Assembly (NCBI RefSeq): GCF_009870125.1
Contig: NC_046680.1
Coordinates: 10,974,001-11,038,000 of the forward strand
Source of the DNA: Drosophila pseudoobscura
Taxonomy: Eukaryota; Arthropoda; Insecta; Diptera; Drosophilidae
DNA length: 64,000 nucleotides
Direction of reading: 5' to 3'
Shown here: positions 1 through 13,900 of the stretch, in pieces
How the letters are laid out: each line of letters opens with the position of its first letter
How positions within the stretch are numbered: position 1 is the first letter of the stretch
The notes under the pieces: model-generated
Seen by the model: the letters and a program-made list of their open reading frames with translations, nothing else
Databases searched by the model: none
Told to the model about the DNA's origin: nothing
Program-made: the position numbers and the translations under genes

Positions 1-253
1 TGTCGTGGACTTTTAATGAGTTGTTTTCCCTCAGGTTTGTCTTGTAGAACTCCCCGCCCACGCCCACACCCCCACCCTCACCAGCCCCTCTTTCTCTGAC
101 ACATTTTCTTCGCTCAGATGAAATTAGTGGACATTCGTTTTGTATAGCAAGCGCCCAAGTAGATTCGATTCGATTTGGTTCGATTTCAATCGATATCCGA
201 ATTGAGTTTTCGCAAGGTAAACCGGACTAACGGCATTCGTTCCCCGTCCTCAG

Positions 254-3200
254 CCTGCGATAATCCGACGGCTGTGATAATATCGGACTCCAGGCAGAAC
301 CTCAAGGACACGACGGTGACCCAGACGGCGGCCACCACAACCACAATAACCACAACGACGCTGCCACCACCGCCCATGACGATGGGCGGATCTTCGGGAA
401 TGCCCGGGGTCTCTGGCGGTGTTGGCCACGGAGTGGGCAGCGGCCACAGTCTGGGCACGTCGCTGAGCATCACACCAGCCACGTTGTCCACGGGGAACCA
501 TCTGGATGTGCCCTTCGGCAACAATCCCAACCTGCTCAGTCCGGACGTGCTTAACCAGCGGAGGGGTAAGTTGGATAACAAGCGGATAGCCGTATACATC
601 TGATATCTGGTATATCTGATATCTGAGCAGGAAGTAGACGTCCCTCGATCCTGCCCGTGCCCGATATGTTCACCTCCTCATCGTTCACCATTGCCGGCAA
701 CGACGATGGCGAGGAGGGAGACGAGAGCGACGACGAGATCGACGATGAGATGCCCTGGCGCTCCCCCTCTGAGAAGATAGCGTGAGTATTCCACCCACCA
801 GGATCCATCTGCCCGTTCCCCCACTTTCCGACTATCGGAGGCACCGTTTCCCTCTCCCTGTGTAGTGTCTCTATCTACATAGACTGTACCTCGTGTATGT
901 ATCACTAACTGTACTTTTTAGCAAAATAATTATTACAAAACGAAAAAACTAACCCCCATCCCCAAAACTTGAATCCCCGTGTACATAGCTCGTACTAGAA
1001 AGAGATTTGCAATTCAGAATGATCGAATGGGAGGAAGAAATCTATCAATCTATCTATTATTATTGGACAACGTAGATATTTAAAGTACCTGAAATATATC
1101 AAATGGGAGGACTGACTCATGATCGATCATTCGGGAGTGTGAATATCCAATGAATGTTAATTTTATATGTTGTACTTAAGCACTAGACTCCCTACTCCCC
1201 ACCCCGTCTCCCCGTAATTCCTCCCCCAACACATACATAAATGTACACCGAACTAAAACTAAAAGAAAAACGATAATTCGCCTCAGCTGCTTGGGCGGGC
1301 ACTTTCCCCAATCGCGCACCTATTCGCTCATCATGAGCTCCTCGGAGGATTCGTATCAGCGCAGTTGCAGCTTTTGCAATGCCACCGCCACCGCCACCGC
1401 TACTGCAGCTTCTGCCGTCACTGCTTCTACTGCTGCTGCTGCTGCTGCTCCTGTCATGCACCAGCCGCCGCCCCTGGGCAGTCTAGGACTCCCTCTCGAA
1501 GAGTACTCCACTACGGAGCTACGCAGGCGCGCCATGAAGAAGAGTTACAGCTGCGACAGCGAGTGTCGCAATGACCTGGGCCCCAGACAGAGTCTGGGCC
1601 TGGGTGGAGGGACTCTGGCCATGCTGGCGGCTCGAAGGAGGCAGCTGCAACGGTGCTGCTCCTGCAGCTGCTCCACCACATCCTCCACCACCAGGACTAC
1701 GACAACAGCAGCATCATCAGCAGCAGCAGCAGCCGCAGCAGTGGCGGCAGCAGCATTTACATCGAGCAGTTCCGTTGAGACGCGTCGCCTGGCGCGTCCG
1801 GTGTGGGCCTCCGACTACTCAGGGTAAGTCTGGGGGCAGAGAACCATTCTACGGACGCCATTTGTTGAAGAGTTCTTATCGTTGTTGTTCCTTACTGTTG
1901 CCGTTGCTGTTGCTGTTGCAGTTTCTGTTGCTTGTGGAGTGTTTTGTTTGCCTGCCGCAGGACATCTTTTAATGACGCCCCCGTTTAACGTGGAAAAGCC
2001 GTGCCTACCCGATACCCCTGCGAGACTCGTTTGTATCTGTGTGTTTTGATGTTGCAGCTTCTGCTTTGCCTTGAGTTTGCTTGTTGTTGGCTTCAGTTGC
2101 ATTCGTTTGCCGTGGACTTGTCGTTCTAGGAGGGAGTCATCCTTGGAGTCGCTCTCGGGTGGGACATGGACATGGACAGGGGGAGGAGAACACACGTGCA
2201 GTTTTCCATTTGTTAATTCGTTCGTTGGTAGTGAATGCTTTCACCTCGTTTACTTCGTAGTTTGAACCCGATCTCACCTCCCCACACACTCCCCGGCCTG
2301 CGTTCTCTCTTAGTCAATGTCACTGCTCGAATCCCAGCACTTAGCTTAACCACATCCCCGCCACAACTCATCACCTGCTCTCCAGCCCGCCGATTTCCGG
2401 AAGGAGCATCCCCCATATAACGCCTCCTCTCGCTGCTATTTCAGCATTGTCAAGGGGTTCCCGCCCGTGTCGCCCTTCATCGGTGTCAGCCCCACGCTCT
2501 GTTTCCTGCTCAAAGAGAAGAAGCCTCTCTGTTGCCTGCAGCTGGCTCAGGTGAGACTCGGGACTGACGTGACTGACGGGGCTCCGTTCCACTGAAAACA
2601 CGGTAATTCTCTACAGGTATGCGAGCACTGCAGCTATAGGAATGCCAAGGAGTACCAGTGGCAGAACAAGACGATCATTCTGGCCGCCGACTATGCCTCT
2701 AGCGGTATATACAACTTCATCATTCCGCTGAGAGCTCACTTTCGCTCGAAGACCTCACTCAATCCCATTATCCTGCTGCTGGAGCGACGTCCGGACGTGG
2801 CCTTCCTGGACGCCCTCTCCTACTTTCCCCTGGTTGGTATGCCTAATGCCACGCCACTTCACCGAGCTAACTCTTTCATTTTGGGGACAGGTGTACTGGA
2901 TGCTGGGATCGATCGACTGCCTTGACGATCTCCTGCGTGCGGGCATCACGCTGGCCGAGAGCGTGGTCGTGGTCAACAAGGAGCTGTCGAACTCGGCCGA
3001 GGAGGATTCCCTCTCCGACTGCAACACCATAGTAGCTGTGCAGAACATGTTCAAGTGAGTGCAGTACAGTAGTAGCCAGTAGTTTCGGAACCGGAATCGA
3101 TCCTTTCATTCCCTTACAGATTCTTTCCCAGCATCAAGAGCATCACTGAGCTGTCGCAGAGCTCAAACATGCGGTTTATGCAGTTCCGGGCCCACGACAA

Positions 3201-5131
3201 GTACGCCCTGCACCTGAGCAAAATGGAAAAGGTCCGTAACGAGTTGGCCCCGCCTGCCCCGGCAGATATCAGTTGGTTAATTTGCCGCTCACTTCTTTGC
3301 AGCGCGAAAAGGAGCGTGGATCGCACATCTCGTACATGTTCCGCCTGCCGTTTGCGGCGGGGGCCGTGTTTAGCGCCTCCATGCTGGACACGCTGTTGTA
3401 CCAGGCCTTCGTGAAGGATTATGTGATTACGTTTGTGCGCCTCCTGCTGGGGATTGACCAGGCCCCGGGCAGCGGTTTCCTGACCTCGGTAAGTACCAGC
3501 GGACAGCCGCTGACCGCCTCCAATGGGGTAGATAATGGAATCGAGTGCCTATGCCCGACAGATGCGCATCACCAAGGAGGACATGTGGATACGCACCTAC
3601 GGCCGGCTCTACCAGAAGCTGTGCTCGACCACCTGCGAGATACCGATTGGCATCTACCGCACCCAGGACACCTCGAATGCGGACACGTCACATGTGAGTA
3701 ACTCGCCGGTCGATAGATGGGGACCCTTCTCGGCCTTCGGCAGGCATTGTGTGCGCTTGCGTCCATCGGTGAGTCCAAAGCAAAGGCAAACAGCAACTCA
3801 AGATTCGGGCTTCAAGCTTCCAATCTCCCCCTCCTCCTCTTCCTTCGGTCTTCTGGGGCTTTCGGGGCACGCCGCTTCAGAGACAGCCCCGCCCCCCGTC
3901 ACTTTCTAACCCTACTAACACGCTCACTCACACAAACTCACACACATAGCCTGTCTATCTATCTCTCTCTTTCTCTGTATCTAACTCTATCTCTTATTCT
4001 GTCTCTTGCTCACATATTCGTATTTCGAGTTGCGATTAGGTACACACACCAGAACAAATCGAAATTAAATTCAAGAAAATAATCGAATCGAATCGAATCG
4101 AACAATTTTAAACTTGATTTGCCTATTACCGAATTGAGTTCCCCCGTTTCCCAGTTAACGCCTGATCGTAATTTCTGTTTTAGTTTTCGTTTCACTATCC
4201 CCGAGTTGGTCTTTCGTTTGTACTTTTGATTTCTTAATCACACGCTTACGCCTTGATATTTTCAATACTACTCAACTGCATTTGGGTCTGAAGTCTGTCT
4301 ATTCATCCTAAAAAGTTGTGCATTACCTCCAGTTTCGTTAAGTGCATAAAAAACATGTAAAGTCTTTCTCGCTCTCGCTCTCGCTCTTTCTCTCTCTCTC
4401 TCCTTATAAATATATACATATATATATCCAAGTATATACAGTCTTTTCCTCCTATTTGAGTAAATGGGAGATGTTTAGATTTATCAAATATACAATATAT
4501 ACCTCCTAATGCTCGATGCCACTAGCGGAGTTTTCCCACTCAAATTAAACTCCCCCATCAAAAATCAAATCGAATTATACATATATACATTAAGTACATA
4601 TGTACTTGTACATATACTCTGGTATAAATAATGCATAGCGTGCTGATTCTGGTTTCAGTTTTGATTCTGCCTCCCGTTCCCGTCCCTTAACCGATTTCAA
4701 TTTTTTTATTTTTACTGCCAGATCCCCGCCCATTCCTCCCTCGACCGTTTCCTTTTTGGCTTAATTTGCTGCAGTAAAATCATTTTTCATTCGGCTGAAA
4801 CACTGAACGGATCCCAATTACCATATGAAAGAGTTGTGTGAGCATTCCTGATCAGGTCAATCAAATTACTTACAAATTACACATACGACCCGTTGAACAG
4901 TCCAAAAAGAAAACCGAAACAAATTGAACAAAAATTAATTGCGTTTGTATTGGACCTGACGCACACGCACGCAGTGAGTCCGCCCCGCCCCCATATCCCC
5001 CAAAAATATGATACGATAAAAAAATCCAAAGAAATACCGTAAATACCGAAAATACCAGCTACACTTCATACAATCTCATACCCGAATCCGTATGCTTGCC
5101 CCATTAGCCGACCGGCCACCAATTGTGTATC

Positions 5132-5167
<36 letters not shown>

Positions 5168-8100
5168 TGTATGTAGAACTAGCAGTAAATACGCCCCTCC
5201 GGGACTGTGGTAGCCGTAGTAGCTCTCTATGTTTCTATATGTTTCTCTATAGGGTCCTGCGTGACCTGTTGGCTGCTGCATGTTTGGTTTTTCCGACTTT
5301 AATTTGGTTTTCTGTTCTGTTCCTGTTTCTGTTTCCGTTTCTGGTACTGTTTCCGTTTCCGCTTCAGTTTGTTCGGGCTTGTGTTGTTTGCATGCCGCTT
5401 TTAATTAGCTGATTGCATTTTCTTGTTCTGTCAGGCCTTGCCAGCCCACTTTCCCACTTGCCCACTATCCTTTCCTCAAACTCATTTTGAAGCATGGAAA
5501 ATTCTACCAATTGTTCCTAGTTTTGTCGCCGGTTTGACATGGAGCTCATTAAAAATGTCTGCTTGATTTAAAAACCAATACGAGTTGGCAGAGGAGAAGA
5601 AAGGAAAGAATCAATGGTATAATTGGCAAAAATAAAGAAAAATAATTAGAAATTTCATCAGATTAGAGAACCCTGAAAAGTATTTCCCACAGCGGAAATT
5701 TATTCTTCGTAAAGCATCCGCTTAGCGCTTGCCCCGCACTTTTTTGCTTAGTGTTTTCTTCTTTTTGGTTGAGAAACTTTTTGTGTTTCGGCTTCTTAAA
5801 TCAATAAATCGCGTCAATTAATTTCGTTAGGTTTTGTTTTTAATAATTTAAATGTGCTTACGTACATCGCTTGGAAAAGATGTTCTGTTCCACAGCATGT
5901 TGATACTCGTATTACATAAATGTTAACTTTTTTGCTGTGGCCAACACCAACACCAACACGAACACGAACAGAACCAACAAAACACCACCACCATACACCT
6001 CTCTCGCACACACATACTGCCAGTATACATACATACATGAAAACGAGCACACAGAGAGCAGTGAGAGCAATTCGCCATTTCAATTAAAAACCAATTAAAT
6101 ATGTAAATCATTTTGTGTTTAACCGAACCTCATCGAAAAATTTGCATACACCAAAAAAATCCATGCCATGCCCCAGTACGACGAGGAGACTGGCACGCCC
6201 GACTCCACCAAGGACTCCACGGAAATGCTGCGCGGGGTCACCTACCGCCCGCCGTCCTCGGCAACAGGTGGGGCCAGCAGCCCCAGCTTTCGGGCCCCGT
6301 CGCAGCCGCAGCAGCGCCAGAGGTCGGTCAACTGTCTGGGCGGTTGCTCGGAGCGTAAGGGATCATCTGTAAGTAGTATTCGATTCGAGAGCACTTTCCA
6401 TTCCCACCTCTACTCGACGCGACCCGACCCGACCCGACTCGACTCAAATCTTGTTTCTGTGTGGGCCAAGTGGGTTACCGTTTATCGTTAACCGTTTACT
6501 GGTTGAGGTTTAGGTTAAGGTGGCTAAGGTAGGTCGTCTTGACTCGTCCTATCGCTTTTGCAGCATGAAGTTTTGTTCTACTAGCATGCCTCACAACAAC
6601 TAAAACAACTACCGCTGATGGCCACTGGTCAACTAAACATCATCGATCATCTCAGCAACAACACTCACACAGGATCAACCAGAACTTTAATATACATTAT
6701 CGAACATACAGAGAACTCCTCTCCACTATTGAGTAAACGATGGCTTCCTCTTTTAGTACTCCATCAATCTGGCCGACGAGGCCAAGGACAATCATGCACA
6801 GCAGATCGAGCGCGCGGAGATCGCCAACCTGGTTAGGAGTCGCATGGAGTCCTTGAACCTGCCCACCAACGACTACGATGACGTGAGCGAGAAGCGGAAC
6901 CACTTGTCCTATGTGATAATCAACCCGAGCTGTGATCTCAAGCTGGAGGAGGGCGATCTCATGTGAGTCCAATCATCCGTGCAGCAGGACCACCATCACT
7001 TTTCTCTACCACATTTCACATTTCATTCCACAGCTACTTGGTGCGGCCGTCGCCGTTCTCGGCCCAAAAGACCTTCGAGCGCCACAATTCGCGTCGCAAG
7101 TCGAACATCTCGTTCTGCTCGAACATCAACCTGGGCGCCACTTGTGGGCCCCAGATGCAAAACATGTCCAACACCGCCGTCGGGGCTGGGTCGCGTCGCG
7201 GCTCCGGCATCGCCGGTTTGAACCCAATGCAAATGCAGAGCGTTCAGACTTTGGCCGGGTATGGATCATCCTCGCAGCGCTGTACCCCACCGATGCAGCA
7301 AATTAAATCGAATTCTCTTTCTCTACCCGACAGTCCGACGGTGGTTGGCAATCAGCGTGGACGGAGTAACTCATTGCGGGTTGGCTATTATTCCTTCTTC
7401 CACACCCACACCCACACGTACACCACCGCCCCACCCCCACACACCTCTTCCACCCTTCCCCATCCCCCTCTCTTTTTCTCTATGTTTGTTGATTTAACTC
7501 ACGTTCCTCTCGTTGGTTTGTTCGATTTCCGTTAAGATACACCAAGAGCTAACTCTACGGTCTCCAAGGTCTAAGCAAATCTGCCTGTAAATCATCTTCA
7601 AGAGAGTTTCTTGCTTATTTTGTTTATCTATTTCTGGCCTTGGGTTCATTCAAAGCAGTTAAACGCACAGTTGTATCTACAAAATTTAACCCACACATTA
7701 GATACATAGATACATAATGTATTTTATATTGCTGTCAAAACAAAGATTCAAGCTTAGACCTTGGGCTTTGCCTGCGGCCGCAGTGTAGACGCTGTCCTAG
7801 GGAATGTAAATTTGGGCTGGCCATGGGTTTCAGCTCCAGTTCGCAGTCCAGCACACACCTCGTTATCTTAGTTAAGTTTTTTAACAAATTGGCTACAACA
7901 AAATACATAGAGGCTCGGTCCATTCGGGCCAGCACTTGCACTTACACACTGAGCATCAAAATTCTCGTATCAAAGTTAAGCCGCAGAACACTCTACCGAT
8001 CAGCACGGCAGCCACATCAATAGCAGAGGCAGAAGCAGCACCGGCAACATCCAGAAGCACACCACTGCAACCGCAGCAGCAACAACCCCTAGTCATAGTA

Positions 8101-8930
8101 TCAACGCAGGGCACTGCGCTGGCTTGACTCAGAATCAAAGACCTCAGAATCCTATCAAAACCAGAGTCAAATGTAGATCAGTATGTCGCCAGGAGCGAGC
8201 AGAAATTCTAGATTTTTTTCGCTGTGTTTGCTTTTTTTTTTTGAGTGACTGTAACTTCAACTGCAAGAATAGCCAATTTGTATGTGTATTGTAATTGCGT
8301 TTTGTTGGTATCACAAGCACCTGCGCTGGGTTATCTCCCCTCACTAATCGCCAAACACTTGCGTGGATATTTCCTTGCTCCTCTGTCCTTGCAGATCGAC
8401 AACGACATACTGCTGCGTCGATCCTCCTCTTTGAGGCAAGGCCTTCCCAGCGTGGGCGTCAGTCATGGCCGGCGAAAGTCCTCGCTGGAGGAGATCGGCA
8501 TCAGCCATTTCACGACCCTGATGCAGGCCACGAATCACAGCAACCCCATCAAGATCTCGCTCAATGGCAGCATAGGCATGGAGGTAAGTTCTCATCGCGC
8601 ACAGATCATATGAATCCTATTGACGACTAACGCCTGTGCTAGAATCAGATTTCTCTCCAGGTCACCCCGCCAGAGGAGCCCACACCCATGCTGGGCGTGC
8701 CCTGCATGATGGGCGGCGGTGGCGGCGGTGGCATAAACCCATCCGGGACTGGATCCTCAACTAGTGGCATGCTGGGGGCTGGCTCTTCGCTGGCGATCAA
8801 CACGGCTGACCTGGGGCCAGGACCCAGCACCTCATCGGGGGCCGGTAGCTCCCTGCAGCCCCAGGACTCGCTTGGCCCCCAGTCGTCGCAGGTGTCGTCG
8901 CCGCAGCATCTGCAGGGAACGATTGTATGA
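254..8930 (+). CDS. SLO2: SLO2 sodium/chloride-activated K+ channel, C-terminal part (5' end outside window)
   Basis: This is the cytoplasmic C-terminal half of a KCNT/Slack-type potassium channel of the neuronal plasma membrane; family members open in response to intracellular Na+ and Cl-. The transmembrane segments, pore and first RCK domain must lie left of the window. Coding exons by splice site and phase: 254-565, 631-781, optional 1287-1823, 2445-2550, 2617-2832, 2891-3054, 3120-3231, 3303-3488, 3562-3693, 6177-6368, 6757-6962, 7034-~7379, 8395-8583, 8661-8930 (TGA). All phases agree. The RCK2 region is highly diagnostic: motifs such as [55 protein letters not shown] and EIPIGIYRT match vertebrate KCNT1 in order. 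Downstream exons encode a Ser/Gly-rich fly-specific tail. The donor after 7379 (GTTGGC) is weak and is the least certain boundary. Family assignment is very secure. Confidence 0.93.
1287..1823 (+). CDS. SLO2: Optional in-frame cassette exon of SLO2
   Basis: A 537-nt exon (179 codons) bounded by a cctcag acceptor and a GGgtaagt donor. It enters and leaves in phase 2, exactly like the junction 781 to 2445 that bypasses it, so both included and skipped forms stay in frame. The encoded insert lies in the linker between RCK1 and RCK2 and is rich in Ala, Thr, Ser and Cys, with an alanine run (near 1430-1450) and a Cys-rich stretch near 1655-1675. Vertebrate KCNT has a short linker here, so this is probably an insect insertion; whether it is alternative or constitutive cannot be decided from DNA. 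Confidence 0.6.
3694..6176 (+). other. SLO2: Large SLO2 intron
   Basis: The 2.5-kb intron between the last RCK2 exon and the C-terminal tail exons. I see no coding exon of good quality. It holds CT-rich tracts around 4370-4402, a short GAATC tandem repeat near 4080-4100 and a GT dinucleotide microsatellite near 5135-5164. The first 75 nt could be retained in frame by use of a second gtgagt donor at 3769. Confidence 0.6.
5135..5164. repeat. GT dinucleotide microsatellite
   Basis: About 13 uninterrupted GT units within the large SLO2 intron. Confidence 0.85.
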
Positions 8931-10551
8931 TACAACCTGATGTGGGGGCGCCGTCTCCGCTCCTCCATGTCAAAGAACAAATGGATATAGAACACGGCCG
9001 GCACACACAGACACACGCGTAGAGATAAGTTCTGAGAGTAAAAGTATTAGGAGAGACCAACCAACCCACCCCCAACGTCTGTGGTGTGCGTCCCAGTCCC
9101 TCTCCCTTTTAAGACGAGCCCTGCATAGGGAAGGGTTTAGCTACGGATATAGTGCGATAGATTTCCATAGAGTAGAAACGTCTATAAGGAACATGCATAT
9201 AGTATAGGAATAATTACGAGTATATGCTTTACAAACAACAAGCAACAAAAGTTGAGGCAAATTGTGTTTTGGGAACAAGATATGTAGTTAAACTATTGGA
9301 TAGATTGGATGATGATTTAGCTAACTGTACATATATATCTGAGCCTAGTTCTAAGTACCCGATTCGTTTCTAGCATATCCGAGGAGCATAGCAAACTATC
9401 AAATTCTCAAGCCCCTGTATCTGTGTGTACCCTAGGTATATTCCACATACATATATGCAAGTCCTATTCGGATTTTGGTCGGCTTAACTTCCTCCCACAT
9501 ACATATAATATACCACATATAGATACTTGTCTAAAGGTGCTATCAATGTCATGTACTATACACATACACACGAAACACATCCCAAGTTTTGTAAAACTCT
9601 TTGAATTGTTTTACACAATTGTAAAAACAAAGGCAAATGAAAGAAAAACAAACTAAACAGGAAACGGTTTTCATAACATAGTTTGGAACGGGCTTTGGTA
9701 TACTCTAATGCTTTACGAAACCAACCAAAAAACTTATATATACATATAGAAGCAAGGAATTTGTATATATACACTGTATATTAGAACCAACCAACATTCA
9801 AGGAAGCATTAAAAGAGCAAAACTAAAACAACTATTAGAACTTAAGAATACCATACGGAATACGGAATACGGAAAACGCAAAACAACAGAAGCTAGGATC
9901 TAGAGCTTAGAGTTATTCTATAGTTAAGAGTAGTATCCACCTAAATACCTTACATACATACCATACCATACCTATAACGCCGACACATCGAGAGTGTCGG
10001 CCACTGTACCAAATACAATGAGCTATACACACACACCCCAGTAGCATAGTGTTAGGAAACGCAACCCCAACTCAATTGAATTTCGAAGAAACGTCCCAAT
10101 TATAGAGCCTCTATAGGTAGTAGCTAGATAAAACACACATCCCCTCACACACTTGAAAATGTTAGTTAAAGCACAAAAAGCAGTTTTTTAAGGAAATTTT
10201 ACTCAACATTGCCGATGACGGTGAGGGTGAGGAAGATGAAATGCATTCCAGTGTCTCAAAAGAAAGCCTAGTTAAGCATATGCCTGTCACACCAGATACT
10301 TATTTACATAGATCTGTACAAACCAGCATTCATATACCCACTGTATGTACTTAGGTGAGAATGTATCTGTGTAAGGACTAGCACTTAGATCGAACCGATG
10401 TCTCAATGTACAAAAGATAGATAACTAATCCGCATCTGGCATCTGGCACCTGGCATTGGCATCATTAGAGTTTTAGTGTGGACTAGAATATAAACTTGCT
10501 GTAATATTTATCGATGCTCTTTAAGGCATGCCGAACAGAACTCACAATAAA
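8931..10551 (+). other. SLO2: SLO2 3' UTR (inferred)
   Basis: About 1.6 kb of AT-rich, non-coding sequence after the SLO2 stop at 8928-8930. AATAAA polyadenylation signals occur at 10546-10551 and again at 10615-10620. TGTANATA-type elements, the binding consensus of Pumilio/PUF proteins, occur at 9326-9333 and 9762-9769. The UTR end is inferred from the signals and from the convergent nidogen gene starting at about 10.8 kb. Confidence 0.55.
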
Positions 10552-10952
10552 CTCAAAATATATAGTTGGAAATATTGTATTGCGAACGAAGTCATTTCAT
10601 GTTCTGAGCTGTATAATAAACCGAACATAGTAGGTTGTATTCCTGTATATCCTGTATATCTAGCAGTGAAACTTGGATATCAGACTATTTGTTATGTGAC
10701 TTACAGAGTTGTTAGATACAGGTCTTCAAAAGCAGTGCCAAAAGCTTAGCTCTTAGTTGTGTTTAATCTCTAGACCCACGCCGGGTGCTTACTTTTATTT
10801 TATTAAGTTTTGAGTAGCTTTACATAAAATGGCACACAGGCATTCCTAGTTAGTACATTTAATTTAGTTAGCGTTTCTTAACTCATTGTTTCTTTGTGTT
10901 TTTGGTTCTGTATACGTATCGAAAAATAATGTCAATTTAGTTGAATATTGAC

Positions 10953-13900
10953 TTAGTAGCCGGGATAGGGCGATGGCTGCAGACTGCAGCCGGTGGAGGC
11001 GCTGGTGCACTTGCAGCTCTTGCCCGAAGGAGCCTTGCGGTTCACCAGACAGAGCCGGGCGTCTGTGCAGCCGCCGTTGTTGATCTGGCAGGGGCTCTGG
11101 TACTGCGGACAGTTCTGCTCCACGACCGTCATGCCGTACATCTTGTGGCTGCCAAAGAACGGGGTCTGTATTGGCTTCTGGCGGGTACCCAGGGCATCCA
11201 CGCTCTCCAGTTTTTTGCTGGAAAATAGCTTGGTTAATTCTTTTCCATTTGAATGTTAAGAGGTTCTCACGTAGTCCAGTCGGTCCAGTAAAACTGATCA
11301 TGGGTGAAGGTGAGGCCAAACGGATAGGACAGCTCGTTGGAGATGGTGCGGGTCTCGCGGTTCTGGGGATGGATGCACTCCACTTTCTTGCTTCCGGCAT
11401 CGGCGTAGCACAGCTCGCCCGTGTTCTCCAGCACTACCAGAGAATTCGGCAGGGTGACAGCATCGTGGCCCAGCAGCAGCTCCCGCCCAGTGCCGTCCAA
11501 GTCCGAGAACTCAATCTTGGGCGAGGAGCGGTCCCAGTCCGACCAGAAGAGTTTCCTGTGAACCAAGGGGAAGGTCAGAAACGTTGATCTTCGGGTGTCT
11601 GTCGTCATTGCTTACTCTCTGTAGGGATCCACGGCAATGCCGCGGGGATTCACCAGCTGCTTGTTGATAACCACCGCACGCAGCGTGGGATCGTCCAGGC
11701 TGGCCACCTCAATGGTGTCCTTTACGGAGTCAGTCCAGTATAGGCGACGAGAAATGACATCTATGGCAATGCCCTCAGGAGACTCGATATCTGAGCGATC
11801 AGGAAAAAATAAGCGCAGCTCTCATGGACCTAGTTAAAGCCATCTTACCAGTGGTAATGAAGGGACGGGCGTCGGTGCCATCGTACTTGGCACTCACAAT
11901 CTTCTTGGCCGAGATGTCGCCCCAGTAGACGCGACCCTCCACGCAGTCCTTGTCCAGGCCGATTGCCATCGAGGCCACCGATATGGGCAGGACATTTCGT
12001 CCGTTGAGAGGTACTCGGACAATGACCACTCCCTGGCTGACGATGAGGAAGTCCGAGTCATGCTGCTGGCGCTCGAAGCAGGTGGAGCCGTTTCCATAGA
12101 AACCTGGAATTTAGGCAAGGCAATTCGGGTTTTTTAAGTACGTAGCTCTGGAAAGTCATGATCCCCGTAGTCTCTACCAATTCTCTCCATTCATTCTCCA
12201 TTCGTAACTCAGAGTTCCGACATTTTTCTTGGCTAAATCCAAAATTTGTACAGTTTAATTTTCAATTCAAAAAAGACTCCTCCGACACCCTTTCCTTAAT
12301 CTGCCAGGATGCGTCTTCTCCAGACTCTGCTCACGAGGATGTCGCGCCTGGGAGGCAGCGTCGCCTGGCGATCCTCGACTCAGAATCAGGCCGCCGGCTC
12401 CAGAGTGAAGCGCCGACCGACTACGAGCAATACTTTGGCAGATCGTCGCTTCGCACAGAACCTGAGCGGAGATCTGAAGAAGCCAGGCTCGTCCTCTCTA
12501 GCGTCGATGCGCGAGTTCTTCATGCATCCCCATACTTGGGACCGCAACAACGGCTACTTCAACGTGGTGCTGGCCCTGTCCATATTCGGGTTCTGCTTCT
12601 TCAACTCATGCTCCCCCAGCGAGGAGAAGGTCGCCGCAGCTAACGAAGTGGCCCCGCCCAAGAAGTGATGGCTCGGGAGTGGAGGCGGAATGTGCATCGG
12701 AACACTCACCTTGATTGCACGCGCAGACCAGGCCAGAGTTGGTCGAGTGGCACTTGGCGTTCATGTCGCAGAGCGTGGGGTTGTTGAGGCAGTTCTGCTC
12801 CTCGATGCACACGTAGCCGTCGCCGTGGTAGCCGGCGATGCACTGGCACTCATAATTCGCAGGATCCCTGGAATCGCAAAATACAAATAAAATATACGAA
12901 TGACCCCCAGCTCTGATGCTGTCCGAACTTACTCGGTTGGCTCGCAGGTGGCATGGATGCCGCAGGTGTTCCTCACATTGCAGGGCGTGGGTTTGCTCAG
13001 GCACCCCGCCAGTGCGTCCCCCTGATAGCCCTCGAGGCAGTCGCAGTACTGGACGCTCTGCACCGAGTCCCATTTGCAGATGGCGTTGGACCCACAGAAG
13101 ACGGCCCCGCAACGGCCGGCCGGCACACACCTGTCGCTCACATCCCGCTCGTAGTCCTCCTGGCACTGGCAAACGCCCGAGTCACAGAAGGCGTTCTCCC
13201 CGCAGTGCTCCGCGGACTCGCACTCCGGCGCCAGCTGGCAGCGGTATCCATCGCCCTCGTAGCGGCGCTCGCACACGCACTCGGACTTGCCCTGTTGGTC
13301 GTTGTAGTTGCACGTGGCATGGGCGTCGCAGATTTCGGGTTTCTGGAAGCAGGCGGAGTATACTAGACTGCTTGATCGGGAATCGACTAGAACTTACAAT
13401 AGCGCAGGAGTCGTCGATGGGCTCACAGGCGTAGCCGTCGCCGCTGAAGCCGGCGTTGCAGGTGCAGATGTGGCGCAGCTCGTGCTCGTACCAGACACAA
13501 GTGGCATTGATATGGCAGTTGGCGTCCACATCGCAAGGAACTATAAAGGGAGTCATTAGTTGCCATAGGGATAATTATACAGTCACAGTCCGGAGTAAAA
13601 CATCTTCTTATGTCCTTAAGATTGAAAGCCAACCATAAGCATATCCTAAGTGTGAAGTATATCACTCACCCAAGTCTCCATTCTTCTCCAAATCGGCATC
13701 CAGAGTATAGCGACAAATCTGACCATCTTCGGAGATTAGGTAGCCCTCCGGGCAGCGGCAGTTGCCAAGAAAATCGCACGACGGGTCCACCTCCAGCTCC
13801 AGCAGGATGGGAACGCAGCGTCCGTGCTCCCAGGCCTCGTCATGGCCGCACAGATTGGAGCACTGGTACCCATCGCCGGAGAAGCCTTCACGACATGCGC

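Noticed and set aside
6562..6620. Possible SLO2 exon after ttttgcag near 6562
   Set aside because: In the required phase it meets a stop after six codons, and the channel frame continues cleanly from 6368 to 6757.
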